Assembly: GCA_050084985.1 (NCBI GenBank)
Contig: JBITNC010000002.1
Span: 33,046,001-33,110,000, forward strand
DNA length: 64,000 nucleotides
Direction: 5' to 3'
From: Nageia nagi
Taxonomy: Eukaryota; Pinophyta
The position numbers and the translations under genes are program-made. This document shows positions 10,272 through 22,960 of the stretch, piece after piece (the first letter of the stretch is position 1; each line of letters begins with the position of its first letter). The notes below the pieces were generated by a model. That model ran no database searches, had not been told where the DNA came from, and worked only from the letters and a program-made list of their open reading frames with translations.

Positions 10272-13062
10272 AGAAGCATTTGGTTCCATAAATGTATAAA
10301 TGAGGATACAACTCTCTAGCTCTAGACTTGTCCATCCATTTGGCTTTATTAAGATTTTATCCTTTCAATCCAACTAACCATAGCTCTATCTCACCTCTTC
10401 TTATAGCATGAACCTTCTTTTGTAATATGGAATCCTCATTGAGTTCATCGATAGTATTAGGAGCTAAGTCATCAAAGATGAAAAAATCTGATTTGAACCT
10501 ACTTCATCTCCAGTCAACATAGATGGCCCATGAAATTTTAAATGTTTAACATTCACAACTGAATAGATGTTCATATATTCTATTAGATTCAATCTAAATA
10601 CATTCTCACTTGCTCCATAATCTCAAATGCTCCATACCTTATAGGTTTTAACTTCTTACCTAGTCCTTGCAAACTATCCTTGCTAAGATGCAATCAAACA
10701 TAGTATCCCACATAAAACTATAGTCAACTCTATGTTTTATCATGTCTCATCTTGTACCTGGCTTGGATTATCCCAAGTTGCTCTTGTAACTTCAAATGAA
10801 TTTGCCTAATCTTTTCAACATTTTTTTCATCTTGCTTTTCCTCTTTCTCAAGTGAATCTTCTCCATCCCTTTGCTACCCAAACACACAATCAAAAGGTGA
10901 AGGTCGTAAATAACCAAAACAAATCTATAAGGGACTCTTATTAATGGAATAATGATTTTTCCTATTGTATACATGTTGGATATATTTAAGATGTTCATCC
11001 TAAGACTTAGGATGCTTGCTACAATAACCCCTCAAGAGTTGAACTACTATCTTATTCACCACCTTAGTTTGTTTATCCATTTGAGGATGAAAGGTAGTAC
11101 TCATCTTCAACCTTGTGTTCATACTTTCCAACAAACATATCCAAAACTTTCTCAAAAATCTATTATCTCTATCTGAAACAATGGAATTAGGGAATCCAAA
11201 ATGAATCTAAATATGAGAAAACAATAAATTTGTAGCATCTTGTCATGTTATATTCTTTTTACATGGAATCAAAACATACATATTGCTAAATATATCCATA
11301 ACAATAAATTAATATTCATGACCTCTCTTAGTCATAAGCAATCCTCCCATAAAATCCATTAAGATACACTCCCATGGATGTGAAGGTACTAGAAGTGGCT
11401 GATACAAACCTAATTTCATGTTACTTGGCTTACTAGTACAACACAAATAACACCCCTTATGTACTTGGCAACATGATCTTACATATTTGGACAATATACA
11501 TACATTTTCAAATTGTACAATGTCTTTCCAACACCAAAATGTCCTATAATCTTTGAAGTATGTGCTTTTCTAATTAGTCCAATTATTTCACCTATAGGTA
11601 CACATAATACATTAAAATGATAAAGAAGTACATTTTGCAAATGAAATTCATTTGAACCCTCATACTTTGACCTAAAAGAAGACAACTATTCATACACCTT
11701 TTTGAAGTTTGGATCCTGCACATATGCCTCTGAAAATAACTTAGATAAAAAAGAAAGAAATTTTAGCATTGAGAGGCAACTCACTAGACCTTGTAGAAAG
11801 CATGTCAATAACTTTATTCTATTTTTCTTTCTTATACTTGATCACTATATGAAATTGTTGCAAAAAACCCATCCATCTATAGTGTCTAGTTTGTTGCAAT
11901 TTTGATTGAGTTTGTAGATACTTTAATGGTTGATGATTAGTATGAATGATTGTTTCTTTTTTCATTGAGTAATATTTCCACTTTTTAACAACTTGAACCA
12001 ATGCATAGATTTCCTTATCATAAGTAGGATAATTCAAAATAGACCCACTAAACTTTTTAGGATGATAGCAAATTTGTTTACCTTCTTGCATGAAAATGGC
12101 TCTCATGGCATATTCACTTGCATCACTATCCACTTCAAATGGCTTCTACAAATCAGGAAGTATTAGCATAGGTGCACTAATAATATTTTTCTTCAAAGTG
12201 TTAAAATAAGTTTTTTATTATTTCACCCATTGGAAAGCTTACCTCTTTTTGGTTACATCATGTAAAGGTGAATCAATATGAGAAAAATCCATGATAAAAT
12301 TTCTCAAGTATCAAGCAACACCTAAGAAACTCCTTACTTTAGTTACATTAGATGGCCTTGGCCAATCTACTATAGCACTTACTTTACTTGGATCAATATT
12401 AAGTTATCCATGACCAATAACATGGCCCAAATACACCAAAGACTCTTTTCCAAACTCACATTTTGAATGTTTCAATAACAAATTCTTCCTATGCAAAGTT
12501 TGAAACACTTATCTAAGATGTAAAACATATTCTTCCCAAGTAGAATTATAAACAAGAATATGATCCAAGTATACAATAATAATCAATAAATAGATAAAGC
12601 ACATCGTTCATTACCCTCATAAAAGTGGTTGGTACATTGCACAAACCAAATGGTAAAACAATCCACTCAAATAGGCATTATCTTATCTTAAAAGAAGTCT
12701 TCCCAATATCCCCCTCCTTGATTCTAACTTGGTGATATCCACTCCTCAAGTCAAATTTTGGTGAATAATCTTTCCCCTTGCAACTAATCCAACATATCAT
12801 CTATCCAAGGCAAAGGATAGCAAATTTTTATGGTGATTTTGTTTATTGCTCTATATTCAATGCACATTCTCCAAGTTTGATCTATCTTGGGAACCAAAAA
12901 AATAAGTGATCCACATGGAGATGTACTTGGTATAATCAAACCTTGATCAACCAACTCTTGATTTCACCTCCTTATCTCCCCTTGCTCTAAAATTGATTGC
13001 TGATACAAACCTATGTTAGAAAATGAAGCATTAGGTAACAACTAAATATCATGTTGTATATC
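10272..13062 (-). pseudogene. Element F pol: RT, RNase H, integrase
   Basis: On the minus strand the RT runs from about 13060 to 12250. Its active site reads YLDHILVYN near 12560, where Ty3 RTs have Y-x-D-D, so one catalytic aspartate has become histidine. RNase H follows (DSDASEYAMRAIFMQEGK, 12133 to 11819) with the end motif QQFHIVIKYKK. Integrase spans about 11685 to 10560: a GHFGVGKT zinc-region remnant, the core motif PSHPWECILMDFMGGL with its aspartate intact, and a C-terminal fold reading KLKPIRYGAFEI and VNVKHLKF. A tail continues to about 10270. Numerous stops make it non-functional. Confidence 0.85.
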
Positions 13063-14340
13063 TCATATAGGAGGTGATCCATATGGCTCTGCAAACAAGT
13101 TAATAAACTCCCTAACCAAATCTTGAATCTTTTCCTCTCTTTTGCACACTCCTAATGGCCTATAATCAATATTGCACATCGCTAACAATGTGAGATTCAC
13201 CTCACCAGAGGCCCCTATTTTCACCATAATCATAACAAACATTTTAGAAGCATTCACAAGATGTTTTACCTAATTGATAGTGACCAAAAGTAGCTTTTTC
13301 TTGCTTTTATGTGTACTAGCTAGAACAATCTTTCCATATTTCACCAATTGTAATTTGTTTAAACTTCTATAATAAATACCATCTCTAACCCAAATATAAG
13401 GGTTACCAAGAATAACACCACAAATGTCTAAAGAAACAACATCAACCACAACTTCATCAATGTACTTTCACAAATAGTAAATTTTAACTTACATTGTTTA
13501 GTGACTTACAAACTGGCCTTGCTATGCACCCAACCCAAAGGATATGGATTTGGATGGTTGAAAGTTTCCAATCCCAAATTACTTATCATAGTCTCTCAAA
13601 TCAAATTTGCTTGTGAACCCAAATCAATGATGCAATCTACCTTGGTTTTTTTAATTTGTATTTTGAGTGGAAATTTTTGAATCCTTTACTCTTCAATGTC
13701 TTAAGGTTATTCAACCTTTGAATGGCTAAATAATTTACTCTCCCATATACATCTAAACTAACCTCTATATCATCACATATAAAAATCATAGCATTAGTTT
13801 TCTCCTTATTCTTATGCTTATATGCATGTAATTTCCAACATTTATCATAAACATGACCATGTTTATCACAATGACTATAATGCCTATCACCACCCTCTTT
13901 GTTTTAAATATTAGTGGTCTTAGTTTTCTACTTACCTTTTCCTTTATCTTGAGAATTATCTTTCTCTTGTTCTCCCTTTGAATTAGAAGCCTTCTTGGAT
14001 TAATCATATTGTCTCCTTGCTTTACCATCCTCCTCTAGGTATTTCACTTGAACACACACTTGATCAAGATTAGTAGGATTAAACAACATGATAGTCTTTT
14101 ACAAATGACTATGTAAACCTCCAATGTACTTCATTAAATTTTGAGGATCTTTTAGTGAAATCCCAAGCAAAGTAGCTTGTTTCCTAAATTTTTTACTGTA
14201 TTCTTGAACATTTTTTCCTCTTTATTTTCTAAAGAATTATCATTTCATCAATTATTTATTATGATGTCCTAAAGGATAGAATTGATCTCTTAACAACTCC
14301 TTAAATTCATTCTAAGAAGATATTTATGATTATCGTTCAT
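13063..14340 (-). pseudogene. Element F gag and protease
   Basis: A gag zinc knuckle reads YSHCDKHGHVYDKCWKLH (about 13870-13815, minus strand). The expected first cysteine is tyrosine, a single G-to-A change. Upstream frames (14340 to 13900) are lysine-rich and broken. The protease follows: LGSQANLI at about 13640 where a DSG-type active site is expected, then NHPNPYPLGWVHSKASL and a decayed flap region to about 13370. The segment 13257-13063 links to RT (IQDLVREFINLFAEPYGSPP). Order and spacing fit a normal Ty3 gag-pol. Confidence 0.8.
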
Positions 14341-14371
14341 GATTAAGAGTTTTTACATAGCTTTCCTAGTT

Positions 14372-14955
14372 CATATCATTTCTACTAAGATCAACATAAT
14401 GATTTATCATGGTTCACCCAATGTGGGCTAATCCAGAATGGAATTGGAGCCTTCTCTTCTCATTGTATAAGGACATTACAATATTACATGCATAGGGAAA
14501 TAACATCAACACAATGGCAATACAATCTTATACAATTACTACAATCTCCTACAAGTTGAAATAATCTCAAAACTACAATAATTCTAGAATGACTCTTGGT
14601 GTTCCTTCAAAGTATTACAATTTTAAAATCCCAAAACTCTATAATCCTCTCTTATTGGGAATCAAGAATGAGATATTTAATTAAATAAGCCTCTAGAATA
14701 CTCCAAAACATTGACCAAGGAACTTGAACTACTCAATCTCTCAAAATGTCAATGTCTCTTCAAATGCCCCTAGTGACTTGTCAAGGTGCACACTGTTAGC
14801 AGCCTAAAAATAGTATTTTGCACTCTAGTAGCAGCCTAAAATTGAATGCTAAAAAACTTAAAAGTTTGGTCTTCAATCTATCTTCAAGCACATATACCTT
14901 TGGATTGAGTATTACTCCTAAAAAGACAACCTAACACATGATCCAATTTGGATTA
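14372..14955 (-). repeat. Element F 5' LTR (right copy)
   Basis: This is the right partner of 9670-10257. On the minus strand it begins with a near-palindrome, ATCCAAATTGGAT. Just inside its 3' end the minus strand reads TGATATGAACTAGG, which could be a worn initiator-Met primer site, but the fit is poor. Confidence 0.8.
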
Positions 14956-14960
14956 GTAGT
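14956..14960. repeat. Right target-site duplication of element F
   Basis: GTAGT pairs with CTAGT at 9665-9669. Confidence 0.6.
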
Positions 14961-15890
14961 GCAATCAATCCTAATTCCATCGCTTTTATATTTGTTTTTG
15001 TGCCCATAAGGTTCCCTACCATTTTAGCTTTCACTAGATTTATTCTCTACACTAAATGGTAATATTCGATTCCTATTTATTTCAACCTAATTATCCATTC
15101 CATTACCTCTTCAATTATTTCATATGGCTTGCCTAACCATATCCAATTTTTATGGAAGTAGTTGTAGATGAATTTTACTAAATTTTTGTAAGAACACAAT
15201 TTTGGCATGTTGACTAGATTGATAAGTCCCACCTTATTAAATTGCTTCCTCTAGTTTGTCATTAATGCAATCATATCCTCTCTTACCTCTGAGATCTTAG
15301 GATATTCTAGCTTCATGATCTTTGATATATGACATGGAATCATTGATACCCTACACTTCTTGTGGAACCTCCATGCAATGGTAGTCGAGTGGAATTTCTA
15401 CAAACTAATGCTCCTCTTGGCTGAAAAGTTGGGGTTGCTTTCTTTTTTATGTTATTGATCTCCCTTCCTTTGGTTAGATTCTCCACTACTAGCTCTACAA
15501 CTCTTCATTGGTTGATGACTTCATTGTTTGCTCTACTTTACTTGGTTTGTGGTTTTGTTTGGTGGGATATTTTGGTTAGAGGGTTTGATATTTATAGGAT
15601 TTGTAATTGGTGAAGTGGTATTGCATGTAACTTTGATGGTATCATTGTTTATTCAATGGGTGTCAAAGTTTGTACAATGGTTGGTGAGTGATTTCTTGAA
15701 GGCATTTAATCTCTCAATGGTATTTTTCTTGTCAATGCACTGCCATCAATGTAATTCAATGCATTTCTCTTGAATAGTACACTCCACTATATTTGGATAA
15801 TTTTTCAAGGAGAGATTGGTGTGCCACATAATATTTGATTAGAATCCCAAGGGAATATATATCCCTCAATTTTTTTGTTTGATTTTTGTA
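14961..15890 (-). pseudogene. Element G 3' frame, proximal part, unidentified protein
   Basis: The minus-strand frame from about 15870 reads WHTNLSLKNYPNIVECTIQE and a cysteine- and asparagine-rich stretch. After a shift near 15470 it reads EVREDMIALMTN, KLCSYKNLVKFIYNYFHKNW and LGKPYEIIEEVMEWII, reaching GLIAL at 14961, where element F cuts it. In-frame stops are few and mostly TAG/TAA/TGA replacing Q/R/W. It lies directly after the integrase of G on the same strand, so it is most likely a 3' extra frame of G. No family is recognised. Weak resemblance in layout (NWI then acidic then WI motif) to the extra frame of element C at about 3300-3400 may be chance. Confidence 0.5.
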
Positions 15891-16260
15891 TACGAAGGTG
15901 AGTGGGTTGGTCATAATTGATGAAGTTGATGGCATGCATATTAATATTTTTTTAATTTTACTATAAATTATTATTTTAGCTAGTTTAATTTTATGTTTTA
16001 TATTTATTGTTTATTTTTTTATTTTTAGGGTGGTTTATTGGAGTCATGTAGATGGAGCCACAAATAGTGGTGGTGCAATTACTAAAAGGTAGTGGTATTT
16101 CAAATGCAGAGTTGGAAGAGATGTTGCATGTATTAGTGGAGTAGCATTGATTAGTTAGAGAGAAGATGGAATTGTTGGAAGCTTGTATCGCATTATTATC
16201 TCTATCATAGGTTATCAACTACAACTCCATTTAGAACTTACCACCTAGTTGTTATCATCC
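15770..16260 (+). other. Possible spliced plus-strand frame opposite element G
   Basis: A strong donor-like AAG|GTGAGT (15895-15903) and a pyrimidine-rich acceptor ending TTTTTAG (about 16028) would remove about 130 bases. After it, an ATG near 16049 starts a plus-strand frame with heptad leucines (LEEMLHVLVE, then REKMELLEACIALLSLS), broken by three stops. The opposite strand is open over 15991-16218 but is low-complexity. Either strand may be the coding one, and this is weak evidence. Confidence 0.25.
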
Positions 16261-16619
16261 CTACAATTAGCTCTAATGGCAAGATTTCTAGCTAAAAAGT
16301 TCTCATTCCCCTTTTTGAATGATCAAGGAGATTACCTTAATGTGGTTTTATTTTAGAAAAATTCCATTGTTTGTTCTTCATATAATTTGAAATGTTATTG
16401 TTAACCATGATATACTCCCTAACTTAATAATTTTTAGATTGGGAGAGAAGATATTTTGTATGGAATGATTTTTATAGTGTTTATGTTGTAAAAAGAAAAA
16501 AATTATTATATATATGATATATATTGTAATGTAAAATAAATATGTGTTATATATGGTATCTACAATAAAATTTCTAAACTATTATAATACATGTATTTTT
16601 GTTGTTATTCGTGTCTATT
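16261..16619. other. AT-rich stretch after element G integrase
   Basis: No gene or structured repeat was seen apart from a short TATATA-rich block near 16505-16560. Confidence 0.4.
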
Positions 16620-17760
16620 ATATGGGTCCTTGCTCCTTCAAGGGAATATATCATTTTAGCTTGTGATCATTTACAAAGCCTTTTTTATTTTGTCCATCTT
16701 ACATTTTGAGCTATAATGTTCCTTCACCTTTAATATCTTGGACTATGTATGGACTGAGCCATCAAATTTTCAATTTTCCTGGATGATTTTTATACTAACT
16801 ATCTTATAAGAGTACTTGGTTGTCTACTTTAAATCAACAATTTTTAATGTGCCTATCATGCCATGCTTTCTTTCAATTTTTCTTGAATTTGGTTATATAG
16901 GGCTATTTTGTGATTTACATATATTTGATTGAGAGTGAATAGACATTTTTGAAGGGAGTGATGATCATCAAGTCATGTTGCTAGGGTGATTCTTAAATAT
17001 GGAACTTGAAATTCTATTGGCATCGTCACTTTGAGTATGTAAACCAAGTCAAAAGGTATCTTTTATTTAATTGTTTATAGATTATTATGTATGTCCATAG
17101 TATTGTTGATATTTTTTTGTTCCCAATTTGATTGATTAATGGATATGAATTTTATCAAAGTTTGTTCAAGTATTTTATTAATAGCTTCAATAGATCCATC
17201 TACTTGTGGGTGATATGGGGAATTTTGATTGTACTAAATCATAAATTTAGTAAGTAATTCTTTAATGGTATGATTAACAAAGTGTTTCCCTTGATCACTA
17301 ACAATTTTCTTTGGAAATCCATATCTTGTAATTATATTTTCAATATAAATTTGGTTGTTGTTTGAGTTGTACAGTATTTAACTATTATTACTTCTACCCA
17401 TTGAGTGAGATACTCAATACCAGTAATAATGTATTAGGCCCTTACTTTTTGTACTAGATGTGATATGGGTTTGATAAAATTAATCACCCATTTTTCAAAT
17501 GGTAATAAGGGTAAAACAAATTGAATTGGTAATTCATCTTGTACTGATGATCGATTAATTCATTGGCATAGAAATGGGCATCGTGATGTAGAGTAGGCCA
17601 TCATAATCTAGCATGTAATACTTTCTTACTCATTAGTTCTCTACCAAAATGACCTCTAAATAGTCCATTGTGTTCCACTCTAAGGATGTCATCATGTTGT
17701 GAGGGATTTCCATAAGGTGAATTACTTCATCCATATTGATTTTATAGATTTCTTCTGATA
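16620..17760 (-). pseudogene. Element G integrase
   Basis: On the minus strand, the zinc-binding region reads GLFRGHFG and ends in LWWPTLHHDAHFY (about 17660-17550). The catalytic core reads VINFIKPISHLV at about 17490, where the usual motif has D before F-I: the first catalytic aspartate has become asparagine. VSDQGKHFVNHTI (about 17300) and HPQVDGSIEAINKILEQTL (about 17205) keep the second D and the E. The C-terminal fold appears at about 16870-16630 (FKVDNQVLL, HPGKLKI, WLSPYIVQDIKGEG, VNDHKLK). Stops are frequent. Confidence 0.83.
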
Positions 17761-17849
17761 TAAGAGTATATGGCATTATTTTGATAAGCAGTTTCTTTTG
17801 TTATTTCAAGGATAGACCATTGGGGAATTATCTTGATGTAGGAAAATTT

Positions 17850-19250
17850 GTTATTTCCTCTAATTCATTTGTGACTACTTCAACTTTGAGTAAGTGGGTG
17901 CCTAGTAAATCATCATTGATTTTTAAAGTTTCACCATTATCTATTCATGATAGCATATCAGGTACCAAATTTAAGTTTCTTGGTTTAATAATGACCTTAA
18001 ATTTGAATTGTTGAAATAGGAATAACCATCAACAAATTTGACCTTGGATGATTGGTTTGTTTAGGAGATATCATAGCACCTCAAGGTCTATGAAAAAAAT
18101 AAATGTTGTTACTAATAGGTAATGAAAAATATTTTGAAGGGCATATAACATAACTAGTGCTTTGTGATAGTATATTTTTCTCCATATATTCCATCTTTCA
18201 ATTGGCAAAATAAATTGGATGATCGATGTTACCTTCTCCAAGTTGGGTGAGGATAGAGTTGATTGCTTGAATAATCGCATGAACATGTACATGGAACTCT
18301 TTTATCCAATCAAGGAATATTAATATTAGAGATTTTGATAGTTTTTTTTCTATAGGTTGACGTTTTCTTGATATTGGTGAGACTAATAAAAGGGTCAATT
18401 TTTCTTAGTTAATTCATCAATAGGGGTGGCTAAAGCTACATAATTTTTAATAAAATTTCTATAATAGCTTATTGATCCTAATAATCTTCAAACTTCTTTT
18501 TTAGATACTGTGACTTAATAAGACTTTTTAGTGCAATGATTTTTGTCAAATCTACCATTATTCCTTCCTTACAGATAATGAGACATAATAAGACTTTGTA
18601 GGGTATCGTAAATAGGCATTTTTTAAGTTAAAAAAGATTTGTATTTATCGATATCACTCAAACATCAATCATAAGGCTTAAGTATGGTTTTGCATCATTC
18701 CATATACTATCCAATCATCAAGATATGCTTCCAAAAAGTCATGTATAAAGTATTTGATTGCTTGGACCATAATTCGTGAGAATATCATAGGTGCATTATT
18801 AAGCCTAAATGGTATAATATTGTACATAAATTATTCTCATTTGGTTTTGAATATCATTTTAGGTCGATCTTATTTGGTAATTTGAACTTAATGGTATCTG
18901 AAAAATCTTTCTATAATTAGTAAACCTTATTTTTTAGCTACATTGTTTAGTGTTGCTTCTATGAATGGTATTGGGAATGTATCATGTTCATAAGCTTTGT
19001 TAAGTTCTCTAAAGTTAAAGAAAATTTTGAGATCACTAGTCATTTTGTGTTGGATCACCATAGGTCTAATCCATTATGTGTTATCCACTGGTCATATGAT
19101 ACATATTTCAAGCATTTTATCTAATGTTTCTTTAACATGTATTTTGTAATTAATATTTAACATATATGGTATTTGTATTTATGGTTTACAATCAAGTTTT
19201 AGTCATATCTACATGGTTCCAATTTCTTCATTCATTCTTGGTAGCTCCAT
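17850..19250 (-). pseudogene. Element G reverse transcriptase and RNase H
   Basis: The minus-strand RT palm carries the active-site motif EAYLDDWIV (about 18735-18710) with both aspartates kept. It follows a region reading KIFFNFRELNKAYEH in worn form around 19010. RNase H begins with FHVHVHAIIQAI (about 18285), normally a D-A-S motif, followed by GEGNIDHPIYFAN and LVMLYALQNIFHYLL, and ends near 17850. Stops and at least one frame shift lie inside each domain. Confidence 0.8.
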
Positions 19251-19559
19251 CATATTTTGAAGGAATAAGTCTTAGTATTCAACTAGTATTTATGTGATTT
19301 TATTTACTTCCTCTTTGGTATAGTAGTTTCCTATTACAACCATTTTTAGTTCACATTTTGTGTTGATATTTAACTTCTTTATTTTGATTTCTTCATTGTA
19401 CCTTGATTTTGTCTATTTTTCTATAACCACTTCTCTTTCTTCTTCACTAATTTTGTATTTCAAATTTTATGGTTTTTGTTCTAGTTCCTTTGGGTCTATT
19501 TATTTTATTATTTTAGCAAAGTTTTTGATTAATGGTAATGGATATATAACTATCAGTGT

Positions 19560-20870
19560 TATTATGTACTACACTATTTTGGAATAGGTAACTCTTGCAA
19601 TAGTGGGTTCAATGAGTAAGAAGTTTTTTATTTGTAGTAGACATTTGTGGATTAGGATATTGTCATCATGAAATTTGAACATATGGATGAACATTGTTTA
19701 TAGTGCATCTTAATTAGTTATTTCTCATTGAAGCTCTTGGTGGATGTACTAAGCATGTGGGATAGTTCCTAATGTCCAATGAAATATATCTACCCAAGTG
19801 TTAGATGTAAGTTGGTAAAAAGTTTCCAAATAGATTCAAAGAGTGTGATATGTGTTACGAGGTCCATATCACCTAAATATTTATCAATTACTTTATTAAT
19901 CTCATGTATATTTATGAAATGCAATAATATATGGTACATTACATGATCCTACAAAGTTAGTATTATCTGATGTGTACTCCATCATTATGTTTTTGTTCTG
20001 ATGAGAATATCCTCAAGTGCATTAATTCTATATTCTTCATTAGGGACATTTCAAATCATTGCTTATGAAATATCGTAGAGAGGCACTATCTTAGTAGTGT
20101 AATCAAATTTAGGTAATTTGTACCAACATACCTCTTTTGATATTTGAAATACTTGATATCTTAGTTTAGTTCAACATGCTTGTATGGATTGTAACTCATG
20201 ATTTCCTACATTCCACATCATTGAAACTATCTCTAAATTGATCTCCAATCCACCACTATGAAAAGTGAGGTGATCATCTTTTGTAGGATTAATATGTTCC
20301 AAAATTTTATTTTTTTCCTTCCTTATGGTTAGTGCATAAAGGTTATTTAATCCCATTGAATCACTATCATCGTTGTTTCCATTATCACTATTTTAGTTTG
20401 GTTCTTCGATGTATGCATCATTCATGCCTTTATTTAATGGAATGTGTACCTTGTATTTGTCATTAGAGATCACCAATTCCTTATTTTTGCTATTAGTAAT
20501 ATCATTACTATCCACAAACTAATCCATATCTAATAGGGTTGTATATTCTAAGTTTTTGGTATTGACCATATCTATTACATCGAATGTAGCTAGTGAAGTT
20601 ATTCCTACAACAAAAATGGACATATTCCTTAATAAACCTAAGGAATGAACTAAGGAGCCATATACGAGTGAAATATTATATTGATCTAGCTCTAATGGGG
20701 GACTTCCTAATTATCTCCATACTTTGATAGGTAGAATTTTTATATCAGCTCATAAATCCAACATAACATTCTTTATGAGCTTTCCATTCATGACCACCTC
20801 GATTAGAATTGGTTTCTTTTTCCAATTTTTCATCTCTTTATATGCTTTCTTGTTAAATTTATTCTTATTA
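19560..20870 (-). pseudogene. Element G protease and linker
   Basis: The minus strand reads KPILIEVVMNGKLIKNVMLD from about 20825, followed by L-stop-A-D where a D-S-G-A-D site is expected, then KVWRQLGSPPLELDQYNISL and, near 20570, LEYTTLLDMDWFVDSND in place of the usual LLG-x-DW. A long acidic linker continues to about 20000 (HINPTKDDHLTFHSGGLEIN). This is the normal spacing between protease and RT in plant Ty3 elements. Confidence 0.75.
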
Positions 20871-21699
20871 CAATATTTTGATAATTGTATCAATTTTAGT
20901 AATAATTCTTATGGCTTAATGAGTTCACAAAACTATTTTAATAGGGTATTTTCTTCCTCTATTAATTATTTAGAAGAGGTTTGTGTTTGATTTATTTGGT
21001 ATCCTTGTTTTTAAAATATTTAGATAAATTTTTGTGTTGTTTGGATAATGTTATGGCATTTCTTAGGATCTAGGTATTTTGGTTTTGATATTATTTATTG
21101 GATCATAGGATTTATGAATCTAATTTTCTTCACTCTTGATCAGGTTATTACACAAGTAGATGATATATCCAAAGTAGTTTGTCCTATGAGGATGGGTGTT
21201 AGGTTTACTAGGTTATTCCATGCATTTTTTTCATTAATGTGGACCTAGAATTGGAAGCAAATGGTAATATCATGTGGCTTTTATGTTGGAATTATTGTTG
21301 TTATCATTTTTTGACATTCATGTTTGCATATCTTGGAATATTTTAGGGAAATCAACAAAAATGATCATTCATAATTTGATAAAATTGATATATTAAGAAT
21401 GCTCTAGGATGTGGGCAATCCTATTATCTATGGAAGAAATTACCATAGTTGAAACATTAGGGTTGATGAATTTCTTGATCATATTGATATCCATTCCCTC
21501 TTCCTCGACCATTCCCTCTGTTATCATAATGATCATTAGATGTATTGTATTGATCATAGGCTTATTGTTCTTGGGTAGAGATAATGGCAAATATATATAT
21601 GTGACCCCAAATTCATCTATGAATAGTACTAGTGTTTATTTTATGGTATGAATTTTAGGTTTTTATATGTATGGCCTATAAAATATCATGGATTTTATC

Positions 21700-22950
21700 T
21701 TAAATTCTCTTTGATTTCATCTAAAAAATTTGATCCTCTACATTGGTGGGTTCAAAGATTTTAGGATTTGAGAGTTTGATAACTTGTATGCCCATCGATT
21801 TCATGATTTCAGATATCAATTATTAGGAAATCCTTGGTATTATGGAATATTAAGGTGTGATAATATTGATAATATTCTTGGTTGAATTTCCTAGGTATCA
21901 GGCATTCATTGGACATATGTCCTTCCTTGGCATAGAGTTGGCACCAAATTTCTCTATGATGTGGAGCTATGAAATTTCCCTGCATAGATAGTTTACTGAT
22001 TTTCTTTATCAATTTGATCAATTGATTGGATAGGTCATAATTGATTGTATTCACTCACCATGGTTGTGATTTGATTTCAACTACTACTTGTAGATCCTTG
22101 ATGTATGTTGGGTATATATTTTCCATAACTCTTTTAAATTCTATTCATAGTCCTAAAATGAATCATCCTACTTTCTATTTTTCTATCATTGGTTCTTATA
22201 ATCATCTTTTGAGTTTCCTTAAATCTTCAATCATATTCCTAAACCATTTCCCTAGGTCCCATAATCATCTTATGTATTTTAATTATGCTTTTGAGTTTGG
22301 ATTCTAGGAAGTGGTATTTGGCTTTGAAAGCTTATTTAATTTGGTCCCATATTTTTATTGTTTGTCCTATAATTAGGAGAGAGTGTCCAAGGTAGCTCCT
22401 TGTTCATTCAAATATCATTTACAAATCTATGGAAGATTTTATAAAAATATTTTTCTAGATCCTCTAAAGAATATTTCCTTTCCTTCCTCCCATGGTACCC
22501 AATCTTGTAGTGTGAATTTGGTGGTATAGGTATTCAAGGTGTTATGTACCCACTCATCATCTTTCTATGTATAATACTACATCAATTTTTTCAATTGTAT
22601 TAAATTTTCTTTATCCTACTTGTGTTCTAGGATAAGGATGTGCATTTGAAACTTCATCTACTTAATTATCCACTTTAGGAAAAATCAAGTAAATCATAGA
22701 AAATAAATTTGTATGTTTCATCTTCATGAATCAATTAATCATTTTCTCCTGATTGTATCTAGTCCATCGGATAATCCACTTCTTCAAATTTTTCAATTTA
22801 TTCAAGAACTAATCTTGTAATGATTTCAATGAGGGTAGGAAATATAATCTCTTCTAACTATTATTCAACACTCCATTCAACCATCAAATCCTCTATTTTG
22901 TATATGTCTCAATAATGGAATGGTTGACCAACTAGATTGGTCAAGTGGGT
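21700..22950 (-). pseudogene. Element G gag
   Basis: The frame begins near 22910 on the minus strand with an acidic, helix-rich stretch (LEEIIFPTLIEIITRLVLE; EKFEEVDYPMD). The capsid region lies between about 22550 and 22080, heavily broken. A zinc knuckle follows at about 21950-21905: CQLYAKEGHMSNECLIPRKF, where the second cysteine has become tyrosine. It would have formed the inner shell of virus-like particles. Confidence 0.75.
22924..22944. other. Perfect 8-bp inverted repeat at the gag start of element G
   Basis: TTGACCAA and TTGGTCAA flank the loop CTAGA. It lies between the presumed leader of G and its gag and could form a hairpin in the transcript. The function is unknown. Confidence 0.6.
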
Positions 22951-22960
22951 TCTTGTCTAC

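Larger units (their letters stand above)
9670..14955 (-). mobile_element. Element F: complete but decayed Ty3 retrotransposon
   Basis: Two similar LTRs of about 585 bp flank a minus-strand gag-protease-RT-RNase H-integrase region. The 3' LTR end (TGATCC on the minus strand) is preceded by a purine tract, CCATTAGGGAGGTG (10258-10271, minus). The element splits a minus-strand frame of element G. Each domain carries stops or substitutions. The protease and RNase H style (PYPLGWV; QEGKQICYHPKKFSG) is common in plant Ty3 elements. The exact clade is not assigned. Confidence 0.85.

Noticed and set aside
15528-15773. 81-codon hydrophobic plus-strand open frame
   Set aside because: It is the reverse of an asparagine- and threonine-rich minus-strand frame of element G, which fits the flanking coding text better.
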